Positions 1 to 5,922 of a stretch of DNA of 11,227 nucleotides are shown here, piece after piece. Source of the DNA: Rhodospirillaceae bacterium UBA6219 (GTDB lineage: Bacteria; Pseudomonadota; Alphaproteobacteria; Rhodospirillales; Magnetospirillaceae); the NCBI GenBank assembly GCA_002435715.1, contig DISD01000082.1:1-11227 (forward strand). The letters are read 5' to 3'. Position numbers and translations under genes: made by a program. The first letter of the stretch is position 1, and each line of letters begins with the position of its first letter. Under the pieces are notes generated by a model, which was given only the letters and a program-made list of their open reading frames with translations, did no database searches and had not been told where the DNA came from.

Positions 1-2
1 CA

Positions 3-611
3 ATTCGCGGCAAGCCGGTCAAGACAACAATCGGCGACAAGACGGCACCGTGCCCGCTGGATCGGGTCAACCGCCAGTTCGGCGCCCCGGCCCCCAACAG
101 GCTGTGGCTGTCCGATTTCACCTATGTGGCGACCTGGGCCGGGTTCGTCTACGTCGCCTTCGTCATCGACGCCTTCGCCCGCCGCATCGTCGGATGGCGC
201 GTGTCCCGGACCGCCCATGCGGGCTTCGTCCTCGATGCCCTGGAGCAGGCCCTGCACGAGCGCCATCCTGTCCTGGGCGGCGGCCTGGTCCATCACAGCG
301 ATCGCGGCAGCCAGTACGTCAGCATCAAGTACACCGAGCGTCTGGCGGAGGCGGGAATCGAGCCTTCCGTCGGCAGTGTCGGCGATTCCTACGACAATGC
401 CCTGGCGGAAACCATCAACGGCCTCTACAAGGCGGAGGTCATCCACCGGCGCGGCCCCTGGCGGTCGTTCGAGGCGGTGGAATTCGCCACCCTGGAATGG
501 GTGGACTGGTTCAACAACCGGCGGATCATGGAGCCCATCGGCTACATCACGCCCGCCGAAGCCGAGGAACGCTATTACGCCATGCTCGACCAAAAGCCCA
601 TGGCAGCGTAA
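3..611 (+). CDS. IS3-family transposase OrfB, DDE domain, 5'-truncated by window edge
   Basis: OrfB carries the DDE catalytic core of IS3 elements, normally made as an OrfAB fusion by -1 frameshifting, and cuts and joins the IS ends. The open frame runs from the window edge to TAA at 609-611, about 202 residues. The three acidic residues are visible in order: Asp in LWLSDFTYV (codon 111-113 region), Asp in HHSDRGSQY (about 290-315) and Glu in DNALAETINGLYKAE (about 393-435). The C-terminal WVDWFNNRR and the proline-containing tail before the stop are also typical of the family. OrfA and the N-terminal HTH part of OrfB lie to the left of the window. The frame appears intact within what is visible, so the copy could be active. 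An internal GTG at 126 exists but is not the true start. Confidence 0.93.
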   Translation: MRGKPVKTTIGDKTAPCPLDRVNRQFGAPAPNRLWLSDFTYVATWAGFVYVAFVIDAFARRIVGWRVSRTAHAGFVLDALEQALHERHPVLGGGLVHHSDRGSQYVSIKYTERLAEAGIEPSVGSVGDSYDNALAETINGLYKAEVIHRRGPWRSFEAVEFATLEWVDWFNNRRIMEPIGYITPAEAEERYYAMLDQKPMAA

Positions 612-625
612 CTCAAACCAAACGG

Positions 626-650
626 CCTCCGGCAAACCCAGGGCGGTTCA
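626..650 (-). repeat. Right terminal inverted repeat of the IS
   Basis: On the minus strand this reads TGAACCGCCCTGGGTTTGCC followed by GGAGG, a characteristic terminal repeat of IS3-group elements. It begins 14 bp after the transposase stop codon. The partner repeat is outside the window. Confidence 0.8.
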
Positions 651-733
651 GTGTGGGTGAACTTGCTTCGCCTGCACCCTTGCCCAGCGGCGAGCGTTGT
701 TCACCTTTTTCTATCGCCACCAGTGACGAGGTG

Positions 734-1909
734 ATGCGGCTTAATACAACCTGGACACTCAGCCCTCAGGAATGGCGGGCCAACCAAGCACGGCGTCAGG
801 TTTTGCGGCGACAAACCGAACGGCTGGCCCAGGCGTTGGAGAGCAGCGGCGTTTGGGTGCGCAAATCCGTTCCCATCACCGCCATTGCCAATGTCACCGG
901 CGAAGTGGACGACGAAGAGAGTTATCGCACCATCTGTTTTTTGCCTTTGGTGGCGCAACGGGAACGCAAGGGCATGTTGAATGCCCTACGTTGGTTCCAG
1001 AAGCACGATTCCGCTGGGCGATTTCTGCGTTATGCCGTGGTCACGGCTGGGGTGCGTGTCCCTGCCTGGGGGCGATTACGGGGCGCGATCACGTCGTTAC
1101 ATCGGCGGGTATCGCGCTGGGCGCATGAGGCGGAACGGGATTGGGGCATCGAGGTCATTTATCGCGGCACAGAATTTACCCGCGACAAGGCTGCGACCTA
1201 TCATCCCCATGCCAACATCCTGTATCGACCCATTCGGCGTTTAAATGAAGCCAGATGGGACTCCTTCCTGTCGTGGTCACGAGGGCGGCTAGGGGCGCAT
1301 TGGCGCGACAATGGTCGCTTGGTCAAGCCCGACGAAGCGATCAAATACCCGTTCAAACCGGCTGAATTGGATTCTGCTCCCGCCGAGGAATTGGTGTGGT
1401 TGTGGTGGGAAACCCATCGCCTGAAATTCGCCCAACCCATGGGCGGCTTTGCCTTGTTCAGGAAAACCTTGGACGCCGAGGGGCGCAAGGTGGTGATGGT
1501 CTATCGCCGCCATGGGGCGCGGTTAGAGATTGTTGAGAAGGCCAAACGCGATCCCCTGCCGGAAGGTCGCGACGGGGCAAGCCAGGAAAACACCATCCTG
1601 TGTCGCACGGCGCCGCAATTCCGCTTTGGCCCCTATGCCCAGCCGGTGACTTTGGTAGCCCATTACACAGAGAACCCGACCACCCCGGATGGAGCCCATC
1701 GATTGGCGATCATTCGGGATTGGAACCGCCAAGCCCGGCAGGTGTGGGACATCAATGGTGGCCCTGATCCGCACCTGTCCCGCGCCATCGCCGCCGGTCA
1801 GGTGCTGGCCTTTAATGTTCACACCCGTCGGCCAACTGTCCAAAAGCCAGAGCGGCACCAGGAAGACGCGTCAGCGCGACCGAAAAATGGTTGTGCGCGA
1901 CCATCGTGA
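734..1909 (+). CDS. HUH-endonuclease replication initiator, pC194/pUB110 (Rep_1) type
   Basis: This 391-residue protein looks like an initiator of rolling-circle replication, which nicks one strand at an origin through a tyrosine and stays bound to the 5' end. Motif 2 is at residues 156-161 (YHPHAN, with metal-binding H157 and H159). Motif 3 is at 201-205 (EAIKY); the E201/Y205 spacing is that of catalytic Glu and Tyr in pC194 RepA, followed by FKP. The preceding RGTEF (144-148) fits the strand before the HUH motif. The open frame continues upstream through the IS, but that part has no family resemblance. ATG 734 is chosen as the first methionine after the IS, with CGAGG directly before it, which is a close and modest ribosome site. 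If the IS cut into the gene, the true N terminus is lost. The tail after about residue 310 is not recognised. Confidence 0.72.
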   Translation: MRLNTTWTLSPQEWRANQARRQVLRRQTERLAQALESSGVWVRKSVPITAIANVTGEVDDEESYRTICFLPLVAQRERKGMLNALRWFQKHDSAGRFLRYAVVTAGVRVPAWGRLRGAITSLHRRVSRWAHEAERDWGIEVIYRGTEFTRDKAATYHPHANILYRPIRRLNEARWDSFLSWSRGRLGAHWRDNGRLVKPDEAIKYPFKPAELDSAPAEELVWLWWETHRLKFAQPMGGFALFRKTLDAEGRKVVMVYRRHGARLEIVEKAKRDPLPEGRDGASQENTILCRTAPQFRFGPYAQPVTLVAHYTENPTTPDGAHRLAIIRDWNRQARQVWDINGGPDPHLSRAIAAGQVLAFNVHTRRPTVQKPERHQEDASARPKNGCARPS

Positions 1910-2112
1910 AGGGCGTGCGGCAGGCGATCTGTCCTGATTTCTGATGGTGCGGAGACATTGGTAAAGTGAGAAATGGGCTAACATATTGTTTTTATTGTGA
2001 ATAGCTAAGGTGTGCTAGCTGTCAGAACGGGGCGGGATACGCAATTCGTGCTACAAATGGGGCACAAAGCCTCCTTGTAGCAATTTTTCGCTACGGCGAG
2101 ATGGGAGGTTTC
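1910..2112. promoter_or_regulatory. Upstream region of the RHH gene of element A, with repeat boxes
   Basis: This non-coding stretch is AT-rich around 1975-2010, then holds a 24-bp motif (2035-2058) shared with element B and an inverted pair TGCTACAA (2049-2056) and TTGTAGCA (2075-2082), followed by GCTAC at 2090-2094. It may combine the promoter and operator of the RHH gene with an origin or transfer site. No clear -35/-10 pair could be fixed by eye. Confidence 0.5.
2035..2058 (+). promoter_or_regulatory. Copy 1 of the 24-bp motif shared by elements A and B
   Basis: It reads GGATACGCAATTCGTG and then CTACAAAT. It matches 22 of 24 bases with 9521-9544. Its second half is a near-palindrome, ATTCGT gct ACAAAT. 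Both copies lie shortly upstream of a gene for an RHH protein on the same strand (54 and 39 bases before the start codon), so it may be an RHH operator or a relaxosome binding site. Confidence 0.6.
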
Positions 2113-2418
2113 ATGAACAGGGAGCGTCGCGACAGTCGGATTAACCTGCGCTTGGATGGCGGCTTACGGGCTGCCATCGAAGGGACGGCACGTGATCTCG
2201 ATTGTTCGTTGTCCATGGCGACACGCTATTTGGTCGGCCTGGGGGTAGCGTTTGAGCAGATCAAGGGGCAGGCTGATCCATTTGCCAGCGCAGACGAGCT
2301 TTTGCGCCAGATTGCAGCCATTGAGGTCAGCGCATTTCGTCAGGGCGGCAGGGAGCGCTTCATCCGGGAGGTGAAGGATCTGCTCCGCCAGCGCGGTATC
2401 AATCCGCCCCGGATCTGA
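2113..2418 (+). CDS. Ribbon-helix-helix DNA-binding protein (Arc/CopG-like)
   Basis: This 101-residue protein begins with a basic beta-strand segment (residues 7-13, DSRINLR) followed by two predicted helices (about 16-29 and 33-48), the arrangement of the Arc/MetJ/CopG fold that binds DNA as a dimer through the paired strands. The C-terminal half (60-98) is helical and charged. The start at 2113 is preferred over the in-frame ATG at 2101 because GGGAGG at 2103-2108 lies five bases before it. The gene lies downstream of a motif that is also found before the MobC-like gene of element B, so it may be a repressor of its own operon or an accessory protein of the HUH initiator. It lacks the MobC-type NLNQ motif seen in the element B counterpart. 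Confidence 0.72.
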   Translation: MNRERRDSRINLRLDGGLRAAIEGTARDLDCSLSMATRYLVGLGVAFEQIKGQADPFASADELLRQIAAIEVSAFRQGGRERFIREVKDLLRQRGINPPRI

Positions 2419-2437
2419 ATGCACCAAGCACGATTCC

Positions 2438-2456
2438 TTGTCCCACTATTGTCCCA
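2438..2456 (+). repeat. Paired boxes near the right end of element A (possible integrase arm sites)
   Basis: TTGTCCCA occurs at 2438-2445 and again at 2449-2456, start to start 11 bp, about one helical turn. The pair is 86 bp before the tRNA-Ser end, the same distance as the TTGTAGCA pair of element B. The intervening CTA is the same in both. These are likely arm-type or accessory protein sites. Confidence 0.55.
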
Positions 2457-2470
2457 CGGCAAAAGGGATC

Positions 2471-2494
2471 AGCCGGTACCGTGTGGTATCGGCT
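2471..2494. repeat. Imperfect hairpin near the right end of element A
   Basis: AGCCGGTACC and GGTATCGGCT pair with one mismatch around a GTGT loop. It lies between the paired boxes and the tRNA end. Element B has hairpins of different sequence at the corresponding place (11148-11163 and about 11162-11183). Confidence 0.5.
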
Positions 2495-2522
2495 GTTGGC
2501 CTAAGTCATTGAAAAAGAAGGG

Positions 2523-2589
2523 TGGCGGAGGGAGCGGGATACGAACCCGCGCTAAGGGTTAACCCCCTAGGACGGTTTAGCAAACCGCC
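2523..2589 (-). repeat. Attachment site: 3' half of tRNA-Ser(GCU)
   Basis: Read on the minus strand this is the 3' half of tRNA-Ser(GCU), starting in the anticodon arm: stem GCGGT (2584-2588), loop TTGCTAA with anticodon GCT at 2579-2581, stem ACCGT, a long variable arm, T arm GCGGG-TTCGTAT-CCCGC, acceptor strand TCCCTCC, discriminator G and an encoded CCA. Homology to a tRNA stops right after the anticodon stem; the D arm and the 5' acceptor strand are absent and the sequence turns AT-rich. It is therefore a displaced gene end of the kind left by integration with crossover in or near the anticodon loop. It forms the junction of elements A and B. Confidence 0.88.
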
Positions 2590-2622
2590 AAAAATATAAG
2601 CGTTTCCTAGCTTAAATGACCA

Positions 2623-2652
2623 TGCTACAAAATTCGTAGCATCATTGTAGCA
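2623..2652. repeat. Boxes at the left end of element B (possible integrase arm sites)
   Basis: TGCTACAA (2623-2630), TCGTAGCA (2634-2641) and TTGTAGCA (2645-2652) lie between the tRNA fragment and the integrase start. The last two are 11 bp apart, as are the boxes at the other end of the element (11127-11145), and are in the same orientation. The first and second form the inverted repeat GCTAC aaaattc GTAGC. The cluster also overlaps the integrase ribosome binding site, so occupation could repress the gene. Confidence 0.6.
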
Positions 2653-2663
2653 AGGTGTCGAAA

Positions 2664-3776
2664 ATGGCGGGTGTGGTTCGAAATGGTCGGGTGACGGCCC
2701 AGGTTCGCTACAAGGGCGTCAGCATCGCCCAGACCTTTGAGAACAAGACCCTGGCCGGGCGGTGGGTGACAGCGGTCAAAGCGGCCATCGACGCCCGGCA
2801 ATGGCCGGTCAAGGAACTGGTCCCCGCCCATCTGCTTGGCAAATGGGGCTTTGTCGAAGAAATCGCCGCCGCCATCGACGACAGCCAGCCGCATGCCGGC
2901 TGGACGCTGGATCGCGCCCTTGACCACTATCTGCAAACGGTCAGCGAGAGCAAAAAGGGCTATCAGCAGGAAAAGAACCGCATCGCGTGGTGGAAGCGTC
3001 AGCCTTTGGCCGGCAAGCGGCTGGACGAGATCACGCCAGAAGACCTGCAAGCCCATGTGGGCCGGCGCTTGGCTGAGGGCCGCGCCAACAGCACCATCCG
3101 CAACGAGGTGTTCCTGTTGTCCGGTCTGTACGAGATCGCCCGCGAGCGCCCCACCCTGGACGGCTGGGGCCTGGAGGACCTGCAAAACCCTGTTCCTCAT
3201 GTCCGCCTGCCCGACCCGCCGGCCCCGCGCAAACGCCGCCTGGAAGACGCCGAACAGGACGGCGCCCACGGCGAGGAAGAACGCATGCTCGACGCCCTGC
3301 GTTGCGGCAAGGACGGCGAGGAAATGGCGCTGATTTGCCTGCTGGCCCTGGACACCGGCATGCGCCTGTCTGAATTGCTGGACGTGCGGGTGGGGCAGGT
3401 CAAGCGCACCAGGGGCGGACGCTATATCCACCGTCCCGATTCCAAGAACGGCCACGCCCGCAAGGTGGTGCTGACCACCCGCGCCGCCGCCACCTTGGAC
3501 ACCCTGTTGGATCGCTTGCCATCTGGTGCTGACAAAGACCGCCGCCTGTTCACCCTGGACGCCAAGCAAGTGGATTACCGTTGGCGCAAGGCCCGCGACC
3601 TTGCCGGCGCCGCCGGGCTGCATTTCCACGACCTGCGCCACGAAGGGCTTTCCCGCATGGCGGAAAAGGGGCTGACCATCGGCGAACTGGCCGAACAATC
3701 CGGGCACCGCACGGCGCAAGTGTTGCTGCGCTATGTGAATGCGAAGGTGTCGGAGGTGTCGCGGAAACTTGGCTGA
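2664..3776 (+). CDS. int: Tyrosine recombinase (integrase) of element B
   Basis: This 370-residue site-specific recombinase probably inserts and excises the element at tRNA-Ser(GCU). After a small N-terminal arm-binding segment (about 1-45) there is a helical core-binding domain (about 80-165) and a catalytic domain from about 205. All catalytic residues can be seen: R234 in TGMRLSELL, K261 in DSKNGH, H322 and R325 in HDLRHEG, H348 in SGHRT, and the nucleophile Y357 in LLRYVNAK. The gene starts 75 bp inside the tRNA fragment and reads into the element, usual for such integrases. ATG 2664 is preferred over GTG 2655 because AAGG at 2652-2655 then sits at proper distance. A deleted relative of the gene lies at 5207-5336, in the same orientation. 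Confidence 0.93.
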   Translation: MAGVVRNGRVTAQVRYKGVSIAQTFENKTLAGRWVTAVKAAIDARQWPVKELVPAHLLGKWGFVEEIAAAIDDSQPHAGWTLDRALDHYLQTVSESKKGYQQEKNRIAWWKRQPLAGKRLDEITPEDLQAHVGRRLAEGRANSTIRNEVFLLSGLYEIARERPTLDGWGLEDLQNPVPHVRLPDPPAPRKRRLEDAEQDGAHGEEERMLDALRCGKDGEEMALICLLALDTGMRLSELLDVRVGQVKRTRGGRYIHRPDSKNGHARKVVLTTRAAATLDTLLDRLPSGADKDRRLFTLDAKQVDYRWRKARDLAGAAGLHFHDLRHEGLSRMAEKGLTIGELAEQSGHRTAQVLLRYVNAKVSEVSRKLG

Positions 3777-3792
3777 TTTCTTTGCAAAACTT

Positions 3793-3865
3793 GGCGTAGG
3801 TGTACGAACGTACGCCTGAGCGAGTTCGGCAGTGCATCGGTGCAGATTCGCGAAATTGCGCGAAT
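3793..3865. promoter_or_regulatory. Two inverted repeats between int and fic
   Basis: First, GGCGTA (3793-3798) pairs with TACGCC (3811-3816), with GTACG aa CGTAC nested inside. Second, ATTCGCG (3846-3852) pairs with CGCGAAT (3859-3865) around six bases. Neither is followed by a T tract, so they look more like operators than Rho-independent terminators. The 3777-3968 gap also becomes AT-rich from about 3910 on, a plausible promoter zone for fic. Confidence 0.4.
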
Positions 3866-3900
3866 TTCCAATGTGTTGGATTTATCCACTAGATCGGCGC

Positions 3901-3980
3901 TATGATCGGCAATGTGTCGTCATTACAAGTAAAAATATCAAGTATAATCAAGTTAATAAGGTTGTTTTATGATCGGCAAT
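3901..3980 (+). repeat. 13-bp direct repeat including the fic start codon
   Basis: TATGATCGGCAAT occurs at 3901-3913 and at 3968-3980. The second copy contains the fic start codon and encodes MIGN. The first is in another frame relative to fic and leads nowhere. This looks like a local duplication of the gene start of 67 bp, or a repeated protein-binding box. Confidence 0.6.
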
Positions 3981-5189
3981 TACGACAACGAACCTGTCGA
4001 ACGCATCGAACCGTGCCGTATCGAGGCCATTCCCGAACGTGTCGCCGACTTGATCGCCGATCTTTCAGCCGAATCGCGGCAACTGGAAAACCGCCTACCC
4101 AAACCCACTGCCGCCGCCTTGGCGGATTTGGTGCGGGCCATGAACACCTTCTATTCCAACCGCATCGAGGGTCACAATACCACCCTGCGCGAGATCGAGC
4201 GGGCCATGGCCCAGGATTTCGACGCCGACCAGGACAAGCGCAACCTGCAACTGGAAGCCCGCGCCCATATGCGGGTGCAGGCCGAAATCGACCGCTTGCA
4301 CCATCTGGGCACCTTGCCGTGCCCGACCTCGGCGTCGTTCATTCAATGGCTGCATGCCGAGTTCTATCGCGACATGCCCGAAGATTTGCGGCGGATCGAG
4401 GCGGGGGAGGCCTCGTTCCTGATGGAGCCGGGCGCGTTTCGCTCTGCTGCCCATGACCTCGCCAATTTTGAGGTGGCGGTGGGCCGTCACCGCCCGCCAT
4501 CCAGTGCGCGGGTCGCGGCCTTCATGGAGCATTTTCAGCGCCGCTATGATTTGGCCGGCATGGGCAACAGCCAAAAGATCATCGCCATGGCAGCGGCCCA
4601 CCACCGCCTGAACTTCATCCATCCCTTCTATGACGGCAACGGACGAGTCAGCCGGCTGATGAGCCACGCTATCGCCCTGTCGGCGGGGATCGGCGCCCAT
4701 GGCCTGTGGTCCATCTCTCGCGGCTTGGCGCGGGGACTGACCGTGCCGACCGAATACAAGGCGATGATGGAACAGGCCGATTTGCGCCGCCGCAACGATT
4801 TGGACGGACGCGGCAATTTGTCACAGGAAGGACTGATCGAGTTCGTGGCCTGGTTCCTGGAGGTGGCGCGGGATCAAATCCGCTTCATGTCCAGTCTGTT
4901 CGACTTCGACCACCTGACCGAACATTTGAAACTGTTCGTCACCCGCGAAGGGCTGAACCCGCACAGCATGGGCATCTTGGAAGAAGTGGTGATACGCGGC
5001 GAAATGCCCCGAGGCGACGCCCCCCGCGCCACCGGCCTGCCCGAACGCACCGCCCGAATTGTGCTTGCGGCCCTGATCGACACGGGTGTCCTGGCCTCGG
5101 CCACCCCAAAGGGACCCGTGTCCCTGCGCTTCCCGGTCCACGTGGCCGAGGTGGTGTTTCCCAAGCTGTATGGCGAGGCGATGGGGTAA
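3969..5189 (+). CDS. fic: Fic-domain AMPylase, class II (N-terminal inhibitory motif)
   Basis: Fic proteins transfer AMP, or related groups, from a nucleotide to a hydroxyl side chain of a target protein. This one has 406 residues. The full active-site loop is at 218-229, HPFYDGNGRVSR, with catalytic H218, acidic D222 and the phosphate-binding GNGR. The inhibitory motif [ST]xxxE[GN] is present at 63-68 as SNRIEG, upstream of the Fic core, which puts the protein in class II: Glu67 should block productive ATP binding until released. Residues about 325-400 resemble a winged helix and may bind DNA or a partner. No separate antitoxin gene is seen, as expected for the class. The ribosome site is weak (AAGG at 3959-3962 region). 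The gene is bracketed by int and an int remnant, so it is likely cargo. Target unknown. Confidence 0.92.
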   Translation: MIGNYDNEPVERIEPCRIEAIPERVADLIADLSAESRQLENRLPKPTAAALADLVRAMNTFYSNRIEGHNTTLREIERAMAQDFDADQDKRNLQLEARAHMRVQAEIDRLHHLGTLPCPTSASFIQWLHAEFYRDMPEDLRRIEAGEASFLMEPGAFRSAAHDLANFEVAVGRHRPPSSARVAAFMEHFQRRYDLAGMGNSQKIIAMAAAHHRLNFIHPFYDGNGRVSRLMSHAIALSAGIGAHGLWSISRGLARGLTVPTEYKAMMEQADLRRRNDLDGRGNLSQEGLIEFVAWFLEVARDQIRFMSSLFDFDHLTEHLKLFVTREGLNPHSMGILEEVVIRGEMPRGDAPRATGLPERTARIVLAALIDTGVLASATPKGPVSLRFPVHVAEVVFPKLYGEAMG

Positions 5190-5206
5190 GGCAAAGCAAA
5201 GAACGA

Positions 5207-5336
5207 ATTTGCCTGTTGGACTGGGATGTCGGCATGCGCCTATCTGAATTGCTGGACGTGCGGGTGGGGCAGGTCACACGTACTCTCACGCTACGTGAAT
5301 GCAAAGGTGTCCGAGGTTGCCAAGAAACTAGGATAG
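5207..5336 (+). pseudogene. Integrase remnant with internal deletion
   Basis: Two parts of an integrase close to the one at 2664-3776 are joined. The first (5207-5281) encodes the ICLL...GMRLSELLDVRVGQV block that holds the first catalytic arginine, including 34 bases identical to the intact gene from TCTGAATTGCTGG onward. The second (about 5289-5336), in a different frame, encodes RYVNAKVSEVAKKLG and a stop codon, the catalytic tyrosine segment and C terminus. The roughly 110 codons between, with the Lys and HxxR motifs, and the entire N-terminal half are missing. The silent and conservative differences show that it derives from a related integrase rather than from a very recent copy of the same gene. 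Confidence 0.88.
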
Positions 5337-5343
5337 GCGTGCC

Positions 5344-5922
5344 TCACCGCCCAAAGATATTTGTTAATATGCTTGATTTTGCCGAAGTCACACTAACGTC
5401 GGCTTCTCTAGCTAGCCGATGCATCAGTTGCGCTGAGGCTAGGCCGAAGTTGACAACGGCCTCATCCATTTGCTTCTGGTCGACAAGCGGTTGCCGACTT
5501 GCGGCGTCAGACCATAAAGAAATCTCTTCCAGAGATTTCTGGTATTTTTTTATGTCATCGCTTGCGCGCTTGTCGTCAAAAATCAACGCGAACTCCACAG
5601 ATCGCCAGTGAAGCTTAGTCGCAGACTTCTTTATCTCGATGTATGCCTCCCTACGTTCGTCCTTGATTATATCAGTTCTGCGGAGAACAGTTATTTCGGC
5701 AAGAAGGTCTTTTGTGTCATTGCTCAAGGATTCTATTGTTTTGACGTAGAATTCAGATCTTCTTTTTTGCTTTTCAAAGTCCTCGTTAATAGATGGTGCT
5801 ATAGAAATAGTGGCGATGACCGTTGCGGCAAAAGCAAGTACCTGCATGGCAATCTGGATGCCTACAGGTATATTGGTGTTTGCGTAGGTAAATGCCCCTT
5901 TAATCGTTTTCCAGAAACTCAT
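5344..5922 (-). CDS. Membrane-anchored helical protein, second gene of the AT-richer operon
   Basis: I do not recognise this 192-residue protein. It has a hydrophobic segment at about residues 18-43 (VGIQIAMQVLAFAATVIATI), preceded by a short basic N terminus, and a long mostly helical, charged remainder (44-192) with coiled-coil character around 46-120. It would be a single-span protein with a helical domain, with topology not fixed by the sequence. Its start codon overlaps the stop of the upstream gene as ATGA (5919-5922), so the two are translationally coupled and probably work together. The base composition is clearly poorer in GC than the int, fic and rep genes, a sign of separate origin. 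The general layout (TM plus long helix) recalls effector or sensor subunits of defence systems, but that is only an analogy. Confidence 0.75.
   Translation of the reverse strand: MSFWKTIKGAFTYANTNIPVGIQIAMQVLAFAATVIATISIAPSINEDFEKQKRRSEFYVKTIESLSNDTKDLLAEITVLRRTDIIKDERREAYIEIKKSATKLHWRSVEFALIFDDKRASDDIKKYQKSLEEISLWSDAASRQPLVDQKQMDEAVVNFGLASAQLMHRLAREADVSVTSAKSSILTNIFGR

Larger units (their letters stand above)
1..650 (+). mobile_element. IS3-family insertion sequence, right part
   Basis: The left part lies outside the window. What remains is most of the OrfB catalytic region followed by a non-coding tail and a terminal inverted repeat. The element ends at position 650 in TTCA, so its terminus reads TGAACCGCCC from the other strand, which is the usual kind of end in one branch of the IS3 family. 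The next bases, GTG, would be part of a 3-4 bp target duplication, but the other end is not visible. It sits 83 bp upstream of the start chosen for the HUH rep gene of element A and may have replaced that gene's native upstream region. Confidence 0.9.
651..2522. mobile_element. Element A: right end of an integrated element abutting tRNA-Ser fragment
   Basis: This stretch holds an HUH rep gene, an RHH gene and an end region whose spacing matches that of element B base for base: paired boxes 86 bp before the tRNA end and a shared stretch, CTAAGTC then TTGAAAAAGAAGGG, leading into it. Element A continues to the left of the window or was cut by the IS. No integrase of its own is visible, so its mobility cannot be judged here. 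Confidence 0.65.

Noticed and set aside
656..705. Inverted repeat GGTGAAC / GTTCACC followed by a T run, upstream of the HUH rep gene
   Set aside because: Arms of 7 bp with a 36-base gap directly beside the IS end; too weak to claim as terminator or origin.
50..1909. A single 619-codon open frame across the IS end and the HUH rep gene
   Set aside because: Up to 650 it runs in the wrong frame through the IS transposase; only the part from 734 on resembles a protein family. The fusion is a by-product of GC-rich sequence.
2523..2589. A complete tRNA gene at this place
   Set aside because: The 5' half (acceptor strand, D arm) is missing; homology stops after the 5' strand of the anticodon stem.
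2625..3719. 364-codon open frame on the minus strand
   Set aside because: It lies antisense to the intact integrase, which has all catalytic residues; low-complexity Gly/Ala/Gln-rich translation is typical of a shadow frame.
3902..4456. Open frame starting with MIGN upstream of fic
   Set aside because: The MIGN start results from the 13-bp direct repeat; the rest is a shadow of fic with low-complexity basic sequence.
4706..5611. 301-codon plus-strand frame across the end of fic and the integrase remnant
   Set aside because: It overlaps fic in another frame, picks up part of the integrase remnant by chance, and ends antisense to the 5344-5922 gene.
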